From: Pomphorhynchus laevis
Taxonomy: Eukaryota; Acanthocephala; Palaeacanthocephala; Echinorhynchida; Pomphorhynchidae
Direction of reading: 5' to 3'
Assembly (NCBI GenBank): GCA_012934845.2
Contig: WNNJ02003047.1
Location: 45,285-109,284, forward strand
Length of the DNA stretch: 64,000 nucleotides
Within the stretch, counting starts at the first letter, position 1; every line of letters starts with the position of its first letter. Of the stretch, positions 1 through 12,616 are shown piece by piece. The notes under the pieces were generated by a model. It saw nothing but the letters and a program-made list of their open reading frames with translations. It made no database searches and was not told the DNA's origin. A program made the translations under genes and the position numbers.

Positions 1-1942
1 CCATCATCACCACCATCATCACCACCATCATCACCACCATCATCACCACCATCATCACCACCATCATCACCACCATCATCACCACCATCATCACCACCAT
101 CATCACCACCATCATCACCACCATCATCACCACCATCATCACCACCATCATCACCACCATCATCACCACCATCATCACCACCATCATCACCACCATCATC
201 ACCACCATCATCACCACCATCATCACCACCATCATCACCACCATCATCACCACCATCATCACCACCATCATCACCACCATCATCACCACCATCATCACCA
301 CCATCATCACCACCATCATCACCACCATCATCACCACCATCATCACCACCATCATCACCACCATCATCACCACCATCATCACCACCATCATCACCACCAT
401 CATCACCACCATCATCACCACCATCATCACCACCATCATCACCACCATCATCACCACCATCATCACCACCATCATCACCACCATCATCACCACCATCATC
501 ACCACCATCATCACCACCATCATCACCACCATCATCACCACCATCATCACCACCATCATCACCACCATCATCACCACCATCATCACCACCATCATCACCA
601 CCATCATCACCACCATCATCACCACCATCATCACCACCATCATCACCACCATCATCACCACCATCATCACCACCATCATCACCACCATCATCACCACCAT
701 CATCACCACCATCATCACCACCATCATCACCACCATCATCACCACCATCATCACCACCATCATCACCACCATCATCACCACCATCATCACCACCATCATC
801 ACCACCATCATCACCACCATCATCACCACCATCATCACCACCATCATCACCACCATCATCACCACCATCATCACCACCATCATCACCACCATCATCACCA
901 CCATCATCACCACCATCATCACCACCATCATCACCACCATCATCACCACCATCATCACCACCATCATCACCACCATCATCACCACCATCATCACCACCAT
1001 CATCACCACCATCATCACCACCATCATCACCACCATCATCACCACCATCATCACCACCATCATCACCACCATCATCACCACCATCATCACCACCATCATC
1101 ACCACCATCATCACCACCATCATCACCACCATCATCACCACCATCATCACCACCATCATCACCACCATCATCACCACCATCATCACCACCATCATCACCA
1201 CCATCATCACCACCATCATCATCACCACCATCATCACCACCATCATCACCACCATCATCACCACCATCATCACCACCATCATCACCACCATCATCACCAC
1301 CATCATCACCACCATCATCACCACCATCATCACCACCATCATCACCACCATCATCACCACCATCATCACCACCATCATCACCACCATCATCACCACCATC
1401 ATCACCACCATCATCACCACCATCATCACCACCATCATCACCACCATCATCACCACCATCATCACCACCATCATCACCACCATCATCACCACCATCATCA
1501 CCACCATCATCACCACCATCATCACCACCATCATCACCACCATCATCACCACCATCATCACCACCATCATCACCACCATCATCACCACCATCATCACCAC
1601 CATCATCACCACCATCATCACCACCATCATCACCACCATCATCACCACCATCATCACCACCATCATCACCACCATCATCACCACCATCATCACCACCATC
1701 ATCACCACCATCATCACCACCATCATCACCACCATCATCACCACCATCATCACCACCATCATCACCACCATCATCACCACCATCATCACCACCATCATCA
1801 CCACCATCATCACCACCATCATCACCACCATCATCACCACCATCATCACCACCATCATCACCACCATCATCACCACCATCATCACCACCATCATCACCAC
1901 CATCATCACCACCATCATCACCACCATCATCACCACCATCAT
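1..1942. repeat. 12-bp satellite array, about 161 copies
   Basis: The unit CCATCATCACCA is repeated head to tail. Units 1-101 (1-1212) are perfect. One unit at 1213-1227 has 3 extra bases, and about 59.6 further perfect units follow to 1942. All three plus-strand frames are open for the whole array: Pro-Ser-Ser-Pro, an uninterrupted poly-His, and Ile-Ile-Thr-Thr. The 3-base insertion preserves every frame. There is no ATG, so coding is not claimed. The near absence of point differences suggests recent homogenisation, replication slippage or an assembly-extended array. It starts at base 1, so its true left end is unknown. Confidence 0.97.
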
Positions 1943-3426
1943 ATATTTCGGTTACTCAAATGTCCGCAGTCTTGTGGCCCAATATACTAAGCTAAAATAT
2001 GTTGTCTTGAAAAATGAGTATGGTGTCTTCTGCATTTGTGAATCCTGACTGTATCCCAATATATCTAACGACGTTATTCGGATTCCCAACTACTATTTAT
2101 TACGTTCGGATCGTCAATCTGGAAGACGAGGAGGTGCTGTAGCCCCCTACATTTAAAGTAGCATCGGTGTGTCTGACATACTTTTTTCAGATTACATGAA
2201 CTCTTCATTTAAAGGCCTTTCGTTCTGCATTGTTCGAGGTAGGGTCAAAATTTGTCTGTATATTGTATCGTTCCCATTCAGCCTTCTTGGATTTGAACTT
2301 GTTAAGGCCATATATATGTCGTCTATGTTCCTCTACTTGATTTTTATTGGTCAGTGACTTTAATCTTCCCAATATTGACTGGAAATGTCAGAGTTTGCTG
2401 TCATGCCTTCGACTTGATGCTGGTTCAACATGTTTGTCATTCTATGTACATCGGCTTCTGGTATATACTTGACTTCGTTTTTACAAAAGTTATTAATGAT
2501 ATTTCTAGCATCTGATATAATCCACCAGTAGGCAGCAGTGATCACTGTTTACTTTCATGGTATTTACCTTGCCTCAACGACCAGCCTTCATCCTTCACTC
2601 AGATCCTGAAAAACAATTGGGTTAAAGTTGACATTAAGCAACTCAAATGGCATTTTCTACCTAAATCAAGAAGTATAAATAACTCTTATGTTCCAGAAAG
2701 TTATGAATACCTGCCGGCCCGCTTATTGCGAACGTCCAATGTTTTCGCTCCATTGTAGCGACCTAAATCAGGTATATCGCGCCCTTCTTGGTTCGACTAG
2801 CAGGTCTGTTCAGCCCTGAAAATTAGAAACACATTATGGCATAGGTCTAGAACAGATCCGTCTATTCGTTTTGAGTACACTACTTCTCGTAATCTATGAC
2901 ACAGGCTAAAATTTAAAAAGACAATAATTCGAGAACAACATTGCAATGTGTATTGATCATAATCCGAAGAGATTCTGATCCTACGTTCGTAGTTCACGAA
3001 ACGTTTAAACGGGAATTAACTCCATTCACTCGTCGGATGGAGTTCTGACAGGGGAACCCCAGATTGCTAATCATCTAGCAAAGATCTTCGCAGTTCCATG
3101 TAACTCTACTGTAGAATTTAATCAGTTCATCTGGCAGGCGGTTCTTGCTTCTATCTGCGATTGCGCGATAGAGATTTAAGTAGATGGTACTTACAGTGAA
3201 TTATTGGCGCTGAGGCAATTTGGCTCTCCGGGCTCTGATGACATTGCACTTTTTCTGGTTCGTACTTTAGCTTGTTCTCTCTGTCAGCATCTAACTTCCG
3301 TTTTTTCAACACATCCTCAAACATTGCTGTATTCCTGGTATATGGAAGCGTGTCATTGTAGTTCCGATACCCAAGCAGCATCCACCTGTTAGTTCGTCAG
3401 ATTTTTGCCCTATTAGTCTTTCTTGC

Positions 3427-4170
3427 GTGTTTTCCAAAATTCTCGAAAAACTAGTCTCGAAGCATATTCAACTTCACCTTAAGAAAAACAGTATTCTCTC
3501 GGACTTACAACACATATTTATGCCGAGCCGTTCTTGTTTAACCAATTTAATTACAGCTCGTAAAAGATGGACGGACGCCTTAAGTTCTGGATATGTTATC
3601 GACGCTGTCTTTTTAGACTTTTCTAAGGCCTTTGACCGTGTCCCTCATGACGGTATTATATCATTGCTTGCGCACTATGGTTTCCATTTTCAGACCATTA
3701 AGTGGATTAATAATTTCTTATCTTTGCGGTCATTCCAAGTAAGAGTTGGTTGTGTTCTTTCAAATAGCTCAAGGGTGTTTTCTGGTGTACCTCAAGGATC
3801 TGTTATTGATCCTCTTTTTTTTGCCGTATTTCTTATTGACCTGTTCTTGCGTTTAAAGAACTCTGTTTTAGCATATGCTGATGATTTAAAAATCTGGACT
3901 GTTGTTCGTACTCCTACCGATTGTCAGTCGCTTTAGGACGACCTGGATTGCCTTACTGAATGGTTTGAAGCCAATAGACTCCTTATAGACGCTGATAAAT
4001 GTATTTTGATGAGAATGAGGAAGACTACCTCGTCGTTTCAGTATCGCATTGGTAGTGCTTTATTAAATGAAGTTGAACATTATAAGGACTTGGGTGTAAT
4101 AATTTATTGCTATCTTAAGACGCGATTAAATAGTGAGCGCGCAAGGATAAAAGCAACTAGGGAATTATAC
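3427..4170 (+). pseudogene. LINE reverse transcriptase domain, broken
   Basis: The first open part (169 aa, 3427-3936) carries FLDFSKAFDRVPHDG (RT motif A with its aspartate), SGVPQGSVIDPLFF (motif B-like VPQGS) and LAYADDLKIW (the YADD catalytic box). A stop follows after PTDCQSL, then the same frame continues DDLDCLTEWFEANRLLIDADK, typical of the thumb-proximal part of CR1/L2-like RTs. It belongs to the LINE spanning 1960-4762 and is not expected to be functional. Confidence 0.8.
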
Positions 4171-4326
4171 TAGATCAAAAATACATTTCTCAGACTGTCA
4201 CCTCCAATGCTTTGTATATTATTTTCTTCACTTGTCCGCCCTCATCTGGAGTACTGCATCCCTGTATGCTTTCATATCACTAAGCGATAATTGCTCGACT
4301 ATGAGTAGCTACTGAAGATAGGTTCA

Positions 4327-4743
4327 ATGATATGCTTTAGGGCTGGAACGTCATACCGCACACGGCTGCGTGCGCTGGGAATAAGCTCGATTCGTGACAC
4401 ATTTGTCTTACTAGACTTGCCTTGCCTTGGGGCGATTGCAAACAAACTTGATGATTTCCCTACTAAAATCCTTGGATTGAGAAGTAGGAAATTATGCGGT
4501 CACTCGAAAGTGCTGTATAAATGGCATCACTCTCAATTGCCCGCCAACTTTCGACTGCCACATCGCGCGCTTAACTTGTCGAATGTGTTGCCTGAGGAAG
4601 TTGTCGCTGCTTCTTCTATGAAGTACTTCAAGCGACTGTGCCTAGCATGGATAGAGAATCGACACTCGCACTTCCAAAGTATCTTAAATCCTGCTAGTCC
4701 AAATTATCTTGATGCGAACAATTTACTGATTACCCTATATTAA
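4327..4743 (+). pseudogene. LINE ORF2 C-terminal tail
   Basis: A 138-aa open stretch downstream of the RT core. It contains RALGISSIRDTF and a region rich in basic residues and HSQLPANFRLP. Position and composition fit the C-terminal, post-RT segment of the same LINE. No RNase H motif is visible. It ends in TAA at 4741, after which the sequence turns AT-rich, so the LINE 3' end is probably near 4760. Confidence 0.5.
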
Positions 4744-4762
4744 TTTGTAAACTTGTGTTCGA

Positions 4763-5220
4763 TCAGGCAAAACAGCTTCTCAGTTAACGCCTTGTATGTA
4801 ATAATAACTAATACATTGAAATTTTAGGCTTGACTTAAACCTTGCGCATATTTGTCCCGCATTTAAGATTCAATACTTGTTGGTCTGCATACCATCAGAT
4901 GGCTTAATGCTATATTTTATATTTTTAAATTCTAAATAAGGCAATTTTCTTTTAATAACATTTTCAATGGTTTTAGTAGTCGTGTTACTTTTATGCATCA
5001 TACACGTTTTATTTATTGCATTTTGAAGTCAACCTTCCATTCTTAATTTGTGGTTATCTTAATTTGTGGTCATTCTTAATTTGTGGTTATTTAAAAAATC
5101 TCATATTGTCTTTACGATTATCTCCATAATTTTAGCATTCGGTATATTATAAAAATACAATATACATCAATATCATTAAGTTATTTTGGATCAAAAAGGT
5201 AATTAACGTCAAAATATTAA
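4763..5220. other. AT-rich spacer, no gene seen
   Basis: Mostly AT-rich sequence with a short direct repeat (TTCTTAATTTGTGGT three times around 5040-5090). No coding signal or recognised mobile element is visible. Confidence 0.5.
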
Positions 5221-5270
5221 CTCCGCCATGGCCGGTCCCAAGCCCGTGCTGAGAAAGGAGCATGGAGTAT
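5221..5270 (+). repeat. Short copy of a dispersed RTE-associated 5' sequence
   Basis: The segment CGCCATGGCCGGTCCCAAGC and the following AGCCCGTGCTGAGAAAGGAG match, with one change, the start of the repeat at 24250 in the same orientation. At 24250 it is joined to an RTE-type LINE 3' end, so this looks like a truncated copy of the same element. Confidence 0.6.
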
Positions 5271-5289
5271 AAACAGGAAAAGTGTATCA

Positions 5290-5545
5290 GTTCGACGGAA
5301 CGAACGGAATGAATGAACGGAATGAACGGACTGAATTAAATGACTAAACGATCATACTTTACGAACGGTCTGAACCAACGGCTACGAACGGACCACAAAC
5401 GGTCTGAACAAACGGACTGAAAGAATGGACTGAACGAACGGACTGAACGAACAGACTGAACGAAAGAGATGAAAGAACAAACGGAACTATCGATCGGAAC
5501 GAACAAAATGAACGGACTAAACGAACACACTGAATTCTCCTGCGA
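5290..5545. repeat. Degenerate minisatellite, GAACGGACT-like unit
   Basis: Irregular tandem repetition of a 12-13-base unit close to GAACGGACTGAAC, interrupted by diverged units. The minus-strand 84-aa ORF over it is just the repeat read through (Ser/Arg/Phe/Val-rich) and is not called as a gene. Confidence 0.75.
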
Positions 5546-5551
5546 AATTGA

Positions 5552-5625
5552 TATTATTAGTGGGCTTGTCAGCGCGCCGTCGGCACGCATTTTCCACTCA
5601 AAATAAAATTCTCTTTCTAAATATA
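5552..5625 (+). repeat. Dispersed repeat end, copy 1 of 2
   Basis: About 70 bases beginning TTAGTGGGCTTGTCAGCGCG and containing GCACGCATTTTCCACT followed by an AATAAA-bearing stretch. A second copy in the same orientation lies at 42158-42225 with scattered substitutions. The AATAAA near the end suggests the 3' terminus of a transcribed retroelement. The family is not identified. Confidence 0.55.
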
Positions 5626-7199
5626 TCGATATCCTCTCTTTTATGCGGATTATTAACTCTCTACTCTCTTGTCAAACTAGATGTACATTTTGCTAATTAA
5701 TATTTCCAGAATTTTAATGTTATATCAGTTGGATATATATATCATCCCGACAGCGCTTATACAGCTACCCTTCTTGGTTGCAATATCGATATTTTTTACG
5801 AAATGTTGAAATGGGCGGAAAATGAAACTTTCAAGTGGTGATATCTACTGCTAAAGGTACCATTTAAGCAACTACTTTAAGCGGTTGGTAGTGGGAACCG
5901 ACTTATTAATTCCTTTAAAGGTTTTACTATATTTCTATTGGCTTAAACCTCGCAATGAGATGTTGTCCATACCATTTTTCACTGAACATAATGGTAATCT
6001 AAATCAATCGGAAGTCCTCGAGATATTACTTGACTTTCTACACATCAATTAGTTTGGTTCCAATATACTTCATACATAAGCTATTCATTATCCCGTCCAC
6101 CTTGAGGTCATTTAATATTGGTTAAAAACTTCAGATCTTCTATATAAAAACCAACTATTCCCCTGACCTATCTTGCTTATTTACAACACTATGAAGGGTA
6201 GTTTTAGTTTGGCCAACACCTAAAGTATACCAAGAGAGATAAATAAGAATCGAAACTTCTCGGATCTAATAATTGGTTATTACAAAATGGAACTTGAAAT
6301 CTACAGCTGTTGAACAGGTCATTCAATTAGTCAGCAGTCAGTAGAGCTAAAAAATAATAAATACATCTACCATAACTCTACAACTTTCATTGAACAACTA
6401 AATTTGTTCTCGACGTTGAAATTCATCATAATTGGCTGCATTAGAAGGCTGTCTGATAGAGAAATATGATATACTTGAGAGAGTGAACTATCCTAATTCT
6501 GACAGAATAACCATCTTCCAAGCGGCAATTTACACCAAATTTGCCATAAGAAATACGAGTACTACATATTTAAATATATCCTCTCTTTCATCAAGTCTTC
6601 TAACTCTTTTCGACTACCTATAAAAATCGTCATTTCAAATCTCCTCCGACAAATACTTGCAAAAATGGTACACTTTTAATCTTTGAGTTATTCAAGCAAA
6701 TCAACTTGAAAAACGTTTGAGATTTCACTATGGACTCTCGCCGAGTCGAGATAGAATAAGCATCGATCTCTTGATATTTCTTTTGAAATATATTAAAAAA
6801 AATAAAAGTTTCTTGATTGGAGTAATAAAGTATTGTGGTATTTTCTTATTTAATTATATTTATCAATGATTTGTTAATACTTTTTCAACTACATATCGAA
6901 TAGTTGAGTATTTAACTTTCTTTAATAATTTAGATAATAAAATAATTATTAAATTAATGATAATTAGTAATTTGTATAATCAGAAAATTAGCAATGATTA
7001 ATAAATTAAAGTAATTATGAAGTCATTATAGTCTTTCATGAATTTAACGAATAAAATTATATTTTGAAGGCTCGAAAGTTAACACACTAATACATAAAAC
7101 ACAAGCTGGAATAACTATTCTTCGAAGCCGAAGGATATTATTATATTATTAATATTAATATATTGATATTTATATAATTAATACTATTATTTATCAACT

Positions 7200-7225
7200 A
7201 TTATTGGTTGTCGACAACCAATAAT
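7200..7225. repeat. 26-bp perfect palindrome
   Basis: ATTATTGGTTGTC is followed immediately by its exact reverse complement, centred on a TCGA. The flanks are AT-rich and unrelated to one another. Confidence 0.9.
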
Positions 7226-7595
7226 GCTCGCATTTTTAGACCAACTTCAAAATTCGTGCAAGAACGACTTGCTTTCTTAATCTTTATGCTCCCCCATGAA
7301 AACCAACTCGAACACATGCTGAAGTTCTCGTTATAAGCTCTACTTAAATTAAATAGATAAAACATTACTTTCTTTTAACCCTACCAATGAAATTTCAAGA
7401 AGGTATTCAAGAAAGAAAAATTTCTTAAGTTGAAGCAGAAAGCATCATTTTTAATTCATACATGAAGACTGAAAAAATATTTTATAGACTATTTTAAATA
7501 GTTGAAACTATTTTTAACTTGATATTATTATAAATTGACAAAATGAGCCGAAGGCTCTCACATTTGCATCACAAATGCAAATAAAATTAAAAAGT

Positions 7596-7671
7596 TTGAA
7601 AGTCAATCAGTTGTATAGCATCTTGATAATCGGTTGAAAGTCAATCCATTGTATAGTGTCTTGAGGGCGTT
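7596..7671 (+). repeat. 38-bp tandem duplication
   Basis: Two consecutive copies of a unit starting TTGAAAGTCAATC, with a handful of differences. No function is apparent. Confidence 0.7.
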
Positions 7672-7739
7672 TACTGCCGGGTCAACGTCCAATTGGTTCT
7701 TAAATTTTGAAATTATTTCTGTAGATGCGGTTTATTCGG

Positions 7740-8400
7740 AAAAGCTATTCCACGTTTGAATAATACATTGACGGAGACATCTAATTCGTGTTTAATTAAA
7801 TCTATTTATCTTTAACATCCAAGAATAATCGCTTAATGAAGACTGATCCCTTTACACCAACCCATCGATACTATCTTTTTATGATAAGTGTATTTTCTCC
7901 GATGAAGGTATAACTCAGGGCTATCCATTGGCTATGACCGCTTTTGCAGTTTTATCTATACCAATGATAAACCACTTGAAAAGCCTTGTTCCAGATATCG
8001 TCCAGTTGTGGTATGCTGATGGTGCCATTTTCGTAGGGACTTATGACCAATTGCTGCAAGTATGGAAGGCTATCGATAAGATCGGTCCTAATTTTGGATA
8101 TTATGTAAACGCCAGTAAATGTTTTCTTTCTGTAAACAGAGATATGACAATATACTATTAAAAATGGTTAAGTGATGAAAAGATAAATATTATATATAGC
8201 GGAATCAAAGTACTCGGAAGTTTTATAGGTAATGATGAATATATCATGGATCAGGTTAAAAGTAAGATGGTTGTTTGGCTTGATGATTTGCAAATACCAT
8301 CAGATTTAGCTGTTTTTGATGATCACGTCGTTTATATACAAAGGCCCCAAAACGCAAGTGGACTTATGTACAAAGAACTACTCCTATATGTACTGAATGG
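7740..8400 (+). mobile_element. Element X, reverse transcriptase part (5' piece)
   Basis: Reading frames around 7855-8395 give DEGITQGYPLAM, QLWYADGAIFVGTYDQLLQVW, then IGPNFGYYVNASK and VLGSFIGND. This is the motif order of a metazoan RT family usually recognised by EGxTQGDPLAM, WYADD, GPxFGYxPNxxK and LGxxxG. The second Asp of YADD is Gly here, and there are in-frame stops (for example after TIYY at 8159). The piece ends near 8400, where an L2-like LINE is inserted. The same element resumes at 12770. The coding remnant is inactive, and its formal clade is not assigned. Confidence 0.72.
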
Positions 8401-9548
8401 TTTTATAACATTAATAAAAATTTTAATAATATTAAAATATTTTAATATTATAATATTAATAATAATTTATTTAATGTGACCAATGCGTGTCGACCTTACG
8501 TTTACAAGACCACCAACAAAAAGAATAAAATAAAAAGACCACTAACAAAAAAGAACACAACAAAAGTCACAGGTTAATTAGTTAATTGTTGAAATGGAAT
8601 CGAATTTGGCGTTTGAAGCACGGCATTTATGTTGATTGGCGGATATGAATGGACAGATGACTCAACGAGAGAAGATCAGCTACAAGGAAGGGGCGGAAGC
8701 CAAAAGATGTAGAGTAGTTTTGGACATAATAAAAGAAGGGAGTTACGGGAACGCAAGGAACAGTAAATAGTACGAGAATTATCGAGAAAAGGAAGGTTGA
8801 GAAATGATGGGGTATAATAAGTTATAAGGCGAAAAGCAATGATAAGAAGACGAATTTGAACACAACAATAAATGATAGGCCAATCGAGAGAAACAAGATG
8901 GTGGAATGTATGATCAAAACGACGAAGACGGAAGAGAACTCAGAAGGATGCGTTGATGATGTTTGTAAAGGAATAGTGAATTTAGGTGAGTTGGAAGATA
9001 GACTCAGACGGTAATCGAGTCTTGAGAAAATGAGAGAAGATATGAAAGACATACATGAAGGAAAATCGATCAATCTACGAATTCGACGGAGGTTGCGGAG
9101 AATCAAGGTAGATGAGCGTACTTAATCTCTATCGAAAGTTTTAACTGAAAGTCGGTTGTCAAAATGTAAGCCTAGGAAAACGAGATTATCAACGATAGGA
9201 AGAATTGTAGAGTTAAATGATACGGAGGGAGGTTCTACACCGAAGCGTCGAGGAAGAATCCGCATTATAGAAGCTAAATGCATGAGAAATAGAAGACAAA
9301 TCACCGAGAAGAGATAAAAGCAAAGGGCCTAATACGGAGTCTTTTTGAACACCGTGCGAGATGGAAGGATGGGAAAGCGAAGAGTTAGAACACACGCAAA
9401 AAGTACGGTTTGATAGATTCAAAAGAAAGCCAAGCTACAGTGGTAAAGAGAAGCCATAATCATGACGAAGACGATGGAGAAGAATCAAGTGATCGACAAT
9501 TTCAAAAGCAGATGATAGATCAAGAGAAGCTATAACACTACATAATTT

Positions 9549-9839
9549 TTAATCGCGTGAGATGAGTAAGTCGTTATAAACTTCAAGACAGGCAATTTCA
9601 GTAAAGCGATTAGAGCGAAAAGCAGCTTGGAAGGTAGGGAACAAGGAGAAAAATAGATATGCATTAACTTGCTTGAGAACAAAAAGCTCAAGGAGTTTAG
9701 AGAGGGTTGGGAGAAGTGAGATAGGACGGCACGAAGATGGTAGTGAAGGATCGAGATATTGCTTTTTGAGGAGAGGGCGAACAGTTGAGCATTTCCAGTG
9801 GGAAGGAAATGTGCGGTTGCGAATAGAAAAGTTGAACAA
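9549..9839 (-). pseudogene. N-terminal RT segment of the L2-like LINE
   Basis: 96 aa with HWKCSTVRPLLKK, SCRPISLLPTLSKLLE and PTFQAAFRSNRFTEIA. These correspond to RT finger motifs (RPISLLP, QxGFRxxxSTE) of L2/CR1-type elements. The catalytic boxes follow in other frames between 9420 and 9120. Confidence 0.8.
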
Positions 9840-10537
9840 AGTGGTTAGGAAGGGTGATATAGATGAGCAGATTTTTTTAAGCGGTGGGTGGGAATTGGTT
9901 CGGAAGGAAAGGTTTTATTAGGTAATGACAGAAGAACCGAAAAAACTTCGTTAGACGAAACAGGGAGAAGGTGGAATAGCTCTAGGAGGGAAGTATTAAA
10001 AGAGATGAGAGGATACAAGAGGCATATGGATAGAACGGAAATTAAATTAGATAGCTTAGATTGCAGATAAGATGAAAACTCAGTAGGATTTATGTTGAAA
10101 GGGGTAGATGATCGTGAAAGAATTGAGTTAAAGATTTTCTAATAAGATTTAGAGTTGGAAGATGACTTGAGTTGATTTCGCCAAAAGATAGTACGTTGAG
10201 TACGTATAAGAATGAGGTGTGGAATGCGTAAAAAATGTAGGAATCACGGAGATTAGGAGTGATTGAGGTTGGAGAACGTTTAAGAAAGCGATTAAACGTA
10301 CGAAAAGAGTGTCGGAGCCGACGCTTAGAAAGACTACAGTCTTAACCGAACCATTGAGCATGGCGCGACCTCTGAAAGTCGTTGTCGAATAGGCAGAAAG
10401 TTATTAAGGATGTTCGTAAGTTCAGAATCAAACAGAATGAAGAGATTATCGGGAGAGAGATAGTTAATAGGAAGTGAAAAGTGTGAAGAATTAAGTAAGG
10501 CTGTGCAGAGAATAGGGATATCGAAAAATTTCTAGGG

Positions 10538-10957
10538 TCAACTTGGTGTGGATAATGGTGGAGGCGGAGAAGGAGGATGGGGACGAGTAAGAGTAAGAGT
10601 GACAAGGAAATGATCGGACAAACCAGGATCAGTAATTGACAAGGAGGTATAGTCATTGAAGCAGTTAGGAACAGCAATGATGTCGAGAGCATCGCCGAGA
10701 ATATGAGTTGGGCTTGTTGAAAGTAATTTATAGTTAAAATCAGAAAAAAGATTAGTTAAAGTGATAGAGTCAGAGTCAGCCGGGCGATCAAGACGAATGT
10801 TAAAATCACCGAGAACAAATGAAGGAGTATAAGACAATGAACTGTAAGAAAGATCTGCAAGCTCGCTAAAGAACATAAGTGATGGGGCAGCTGAGCCTGG
10901 ACGGTATACAATCACAAGTTCGAGAGGGAAAGGAGTTGATGATCTGCATATTAGCAA
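10538..10957 (-). pseudogene. APE-type endonuclease part of the L2-like LINE
   Basis: A 139-aa open stretch with FPLELVIVYRPGSAAP (YRP motif), FVLGDFNIRLDRP (GDFN catalytic motif), GDALDIIAV (LDxI) and TDPGLSDHFLVTL (SDH catalytic His). These are the central and C-terminal motifs of LINE apurinic-like endonucleases, which nick target DNA for target-primed reverse transcription. The N-terminal motifs lie upstream on the minus strand in other frames. Confidence 0.8.
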
Positions 10958-11849
10958 TTTGAAAAAAGTGGAAGGGATGTTAGCATTAATTTTACGTAGA
11001 GACGTTGGTGACGAGCAATGGCAACAATACCGCTATGGTTATAAGCAGTAGATGTGGGAGAGACAATTGGACGATCTGATTTAACTAGAGAACAACCAGA
11101 GCGACATATACGACGAATATCAAGATCGTCGTATTTAGAGTGCCAGGATTCGGTAATGCAGAGAATATCGATAGATATTTAATCATAGATATCAAGGAGC
11201 AGATCATCATTATGAAGAATGGAGCGAGTGTTAAAAAGACTAAGACGAAAGGAGCTAGATCGACTTGCAAAGAAGACAGAGGGGAGAGACGGGACGCCAT
11301 CGGATTTTTAGTCTCATATGTACGACGTGAAAATTTCCGTTGATTTTTACGGATTGATAGAGATGACTCACCGTTTGTTTCACGTCGATGTTTATCAATG
11401 CGAGCTGAATTGAGCTGGGCAATATCATAAGGAGAGCGGTCAGCAAAGATACGATAAGCAGACGAAGTGGTAAGAAGTTTAAAGCGTTGGGAGAGTACTA
11501 AGGATGCATGTGAACTATGTCGGAAAATAATTTTTAGGAGTGCAGCACAGATGATTGGATTTAGTGGATTTTTTAAAACGGATAAAAGATACAGGAGTGA
11601 TACGTTTGAAAAGGGATGGATTATCATCAGGAAGAATGGTTCAGAGGATATACCTGAAAGCAGATACATCATCGAGGCGACATTGAGGAGAATCAGATTC
11701 GAAAAGCTTTAAATTAGATATGATAATGCATCGATCGCGCGAAGGAAAACGATTACGTAGAAGTGGTGGACGGACATACCTGGTAGGAGTAGAGGCAGAA
11801 GAGCAGATAAACGTGGGAATGACAGGGTTGCTAAGTGAAGATTTAAGAT

Positions 11850-12066
11850 AGTTTGAGCATTTGTAACAGGAGAGGAGTGTTGAATCGGTTGATATGAGAT
11901 GTTACTGGAGATGATTTTAACGGAAGGATGTAAATTATTGAGAGGTGATACGGTTGGAGCATGTGCGACAGGAGTGGATTGTTGAAGCGGTTGAACGGAG
12001 ATGTAACTGGAGATGATTTTGACGAAAGAATGTAAATTATTGAGAAGTGATATGGTGAATACATCA
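11850..12066 (-). repeat. 102-bp tandem duplication inside LINE ORF1
   Basis: Two adjacent 34-codon units, PYHFSIIYILSSKSSPVTS... and PYHLSIIYILPLKSSPVTS..., in the ORF1 frame on the minus strand. Changes are mostly single substitutions. Confidence 0.75.
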
Positions 12067-12082
12067 CATATGGTGATGTATT

Positions 12083-12616
12083 TTAACAGGAGCGGGAGGA
12101 ATAGGAAAAATGAGGTACGAGGTGATGGCCTTTACTGTTTGCATTATTAGTAAGATGAAGATTAAGGTAAGGTTTATCCGTAGTTAAACGAGGAGTATGT
12201 GTGAGAGAAGTTTCAAGAACGGGTTTCATAGATGGCGAAGGAGTTTGTAAGCAAACTGATGACGACGATAGTTTAGAAGATATTTTGTCGTTTGTTGATG
12301 GTCCATGTATAACAGCGGTCTGTGTCGACTGAGAGACATCAATAAGTTCATTTATTGAGCACAACTCTGTTTCGTTAGCCTCCAGAACGTCTCCACCGTT
12401 TGAGTGGTCATTCTTCATTAGCTTACCTACGAGGGCAGCACAGAATTCGCAAAGGAAATTCCGTCCTGAAACGTTGTCCTCGTCAGTGAAAGGAATGACA
12501 ACATGAGTCCAAACATTGCAGTTATTGTTTTCGCATCCAATTTGCTTTTCGATGTAAATTTCCCTGATGGACTTTAGTTTCTGGCTGACATTTTTAGCTA
12601 GCTTTCTATTTACCAT
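12083..12616 (-). pseudogene. ORF1 N-terminal part of the L2-like LINE
   Basis: 177 aa opening with MVNRKLAKNVSQKLKS. A Cys/His cluster (GCENNNCNVWTHV and FLCEFCAAL) could bind zinc, and a Ser/Thr-rich tail follows. After a stop near 12083 the same minus-strand frame continues through the tandem repeat at 11850-12066. Position at the 5' end of the LINE and length support an ORF1. No coiled coil or CCHC knuckle is seen, and the function (RNA binding) is inferred only from position. Confidence 0.55.

Larger units (their letters stand above)
1960..4762 (+). mobile_element. Decayed CR1/Jockey-like LINE, plus strand
   Basis: Remains of a long LINE read left to right. Near 2020-2160 there is an endonuclease-like stretch resembling ICE..LYPNISNDVIRIP followed by RSDRQSGRRGG, the usual start of CR1-type APE endonucleases. 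SDFNLPNIDW at about 2352 corresponds to the GDFN motif. The RT domain lies at about 3427-4170 and a C-terminal tail at 4327-4743. The frames are interrupted several times. The family call rests on RT motif style, and CR1 versus Jockey is not resolved. No poly-A tail or target duplication was recognised. Confidence 0.75.
5626..7690. other. Long AT-rich region without recognisable genes
   Basis: About 2 kb of AT-rich DNA. It contains a 63-aa open frame at 6432-6623 with no recognised family, a 26-bp perfect palindrome at 7200-7225, and a 38-bp tandem duplication beginning TTGAAAGTCAATC at 7596 and 7634. No gene is supported. Confidence 0.5.

Noticed and set aside
1-1942. CRISPR-like regular array
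   Set aside because: The repeats are contiguous 12-mers with no spacers, in a eukaryotic context; it is a satellite.
5336-5590. 84-aa minus-strand ORF
   Set aside because: It is the reverse reading of the GAACGGACT-like minisatellite and has no independent support.
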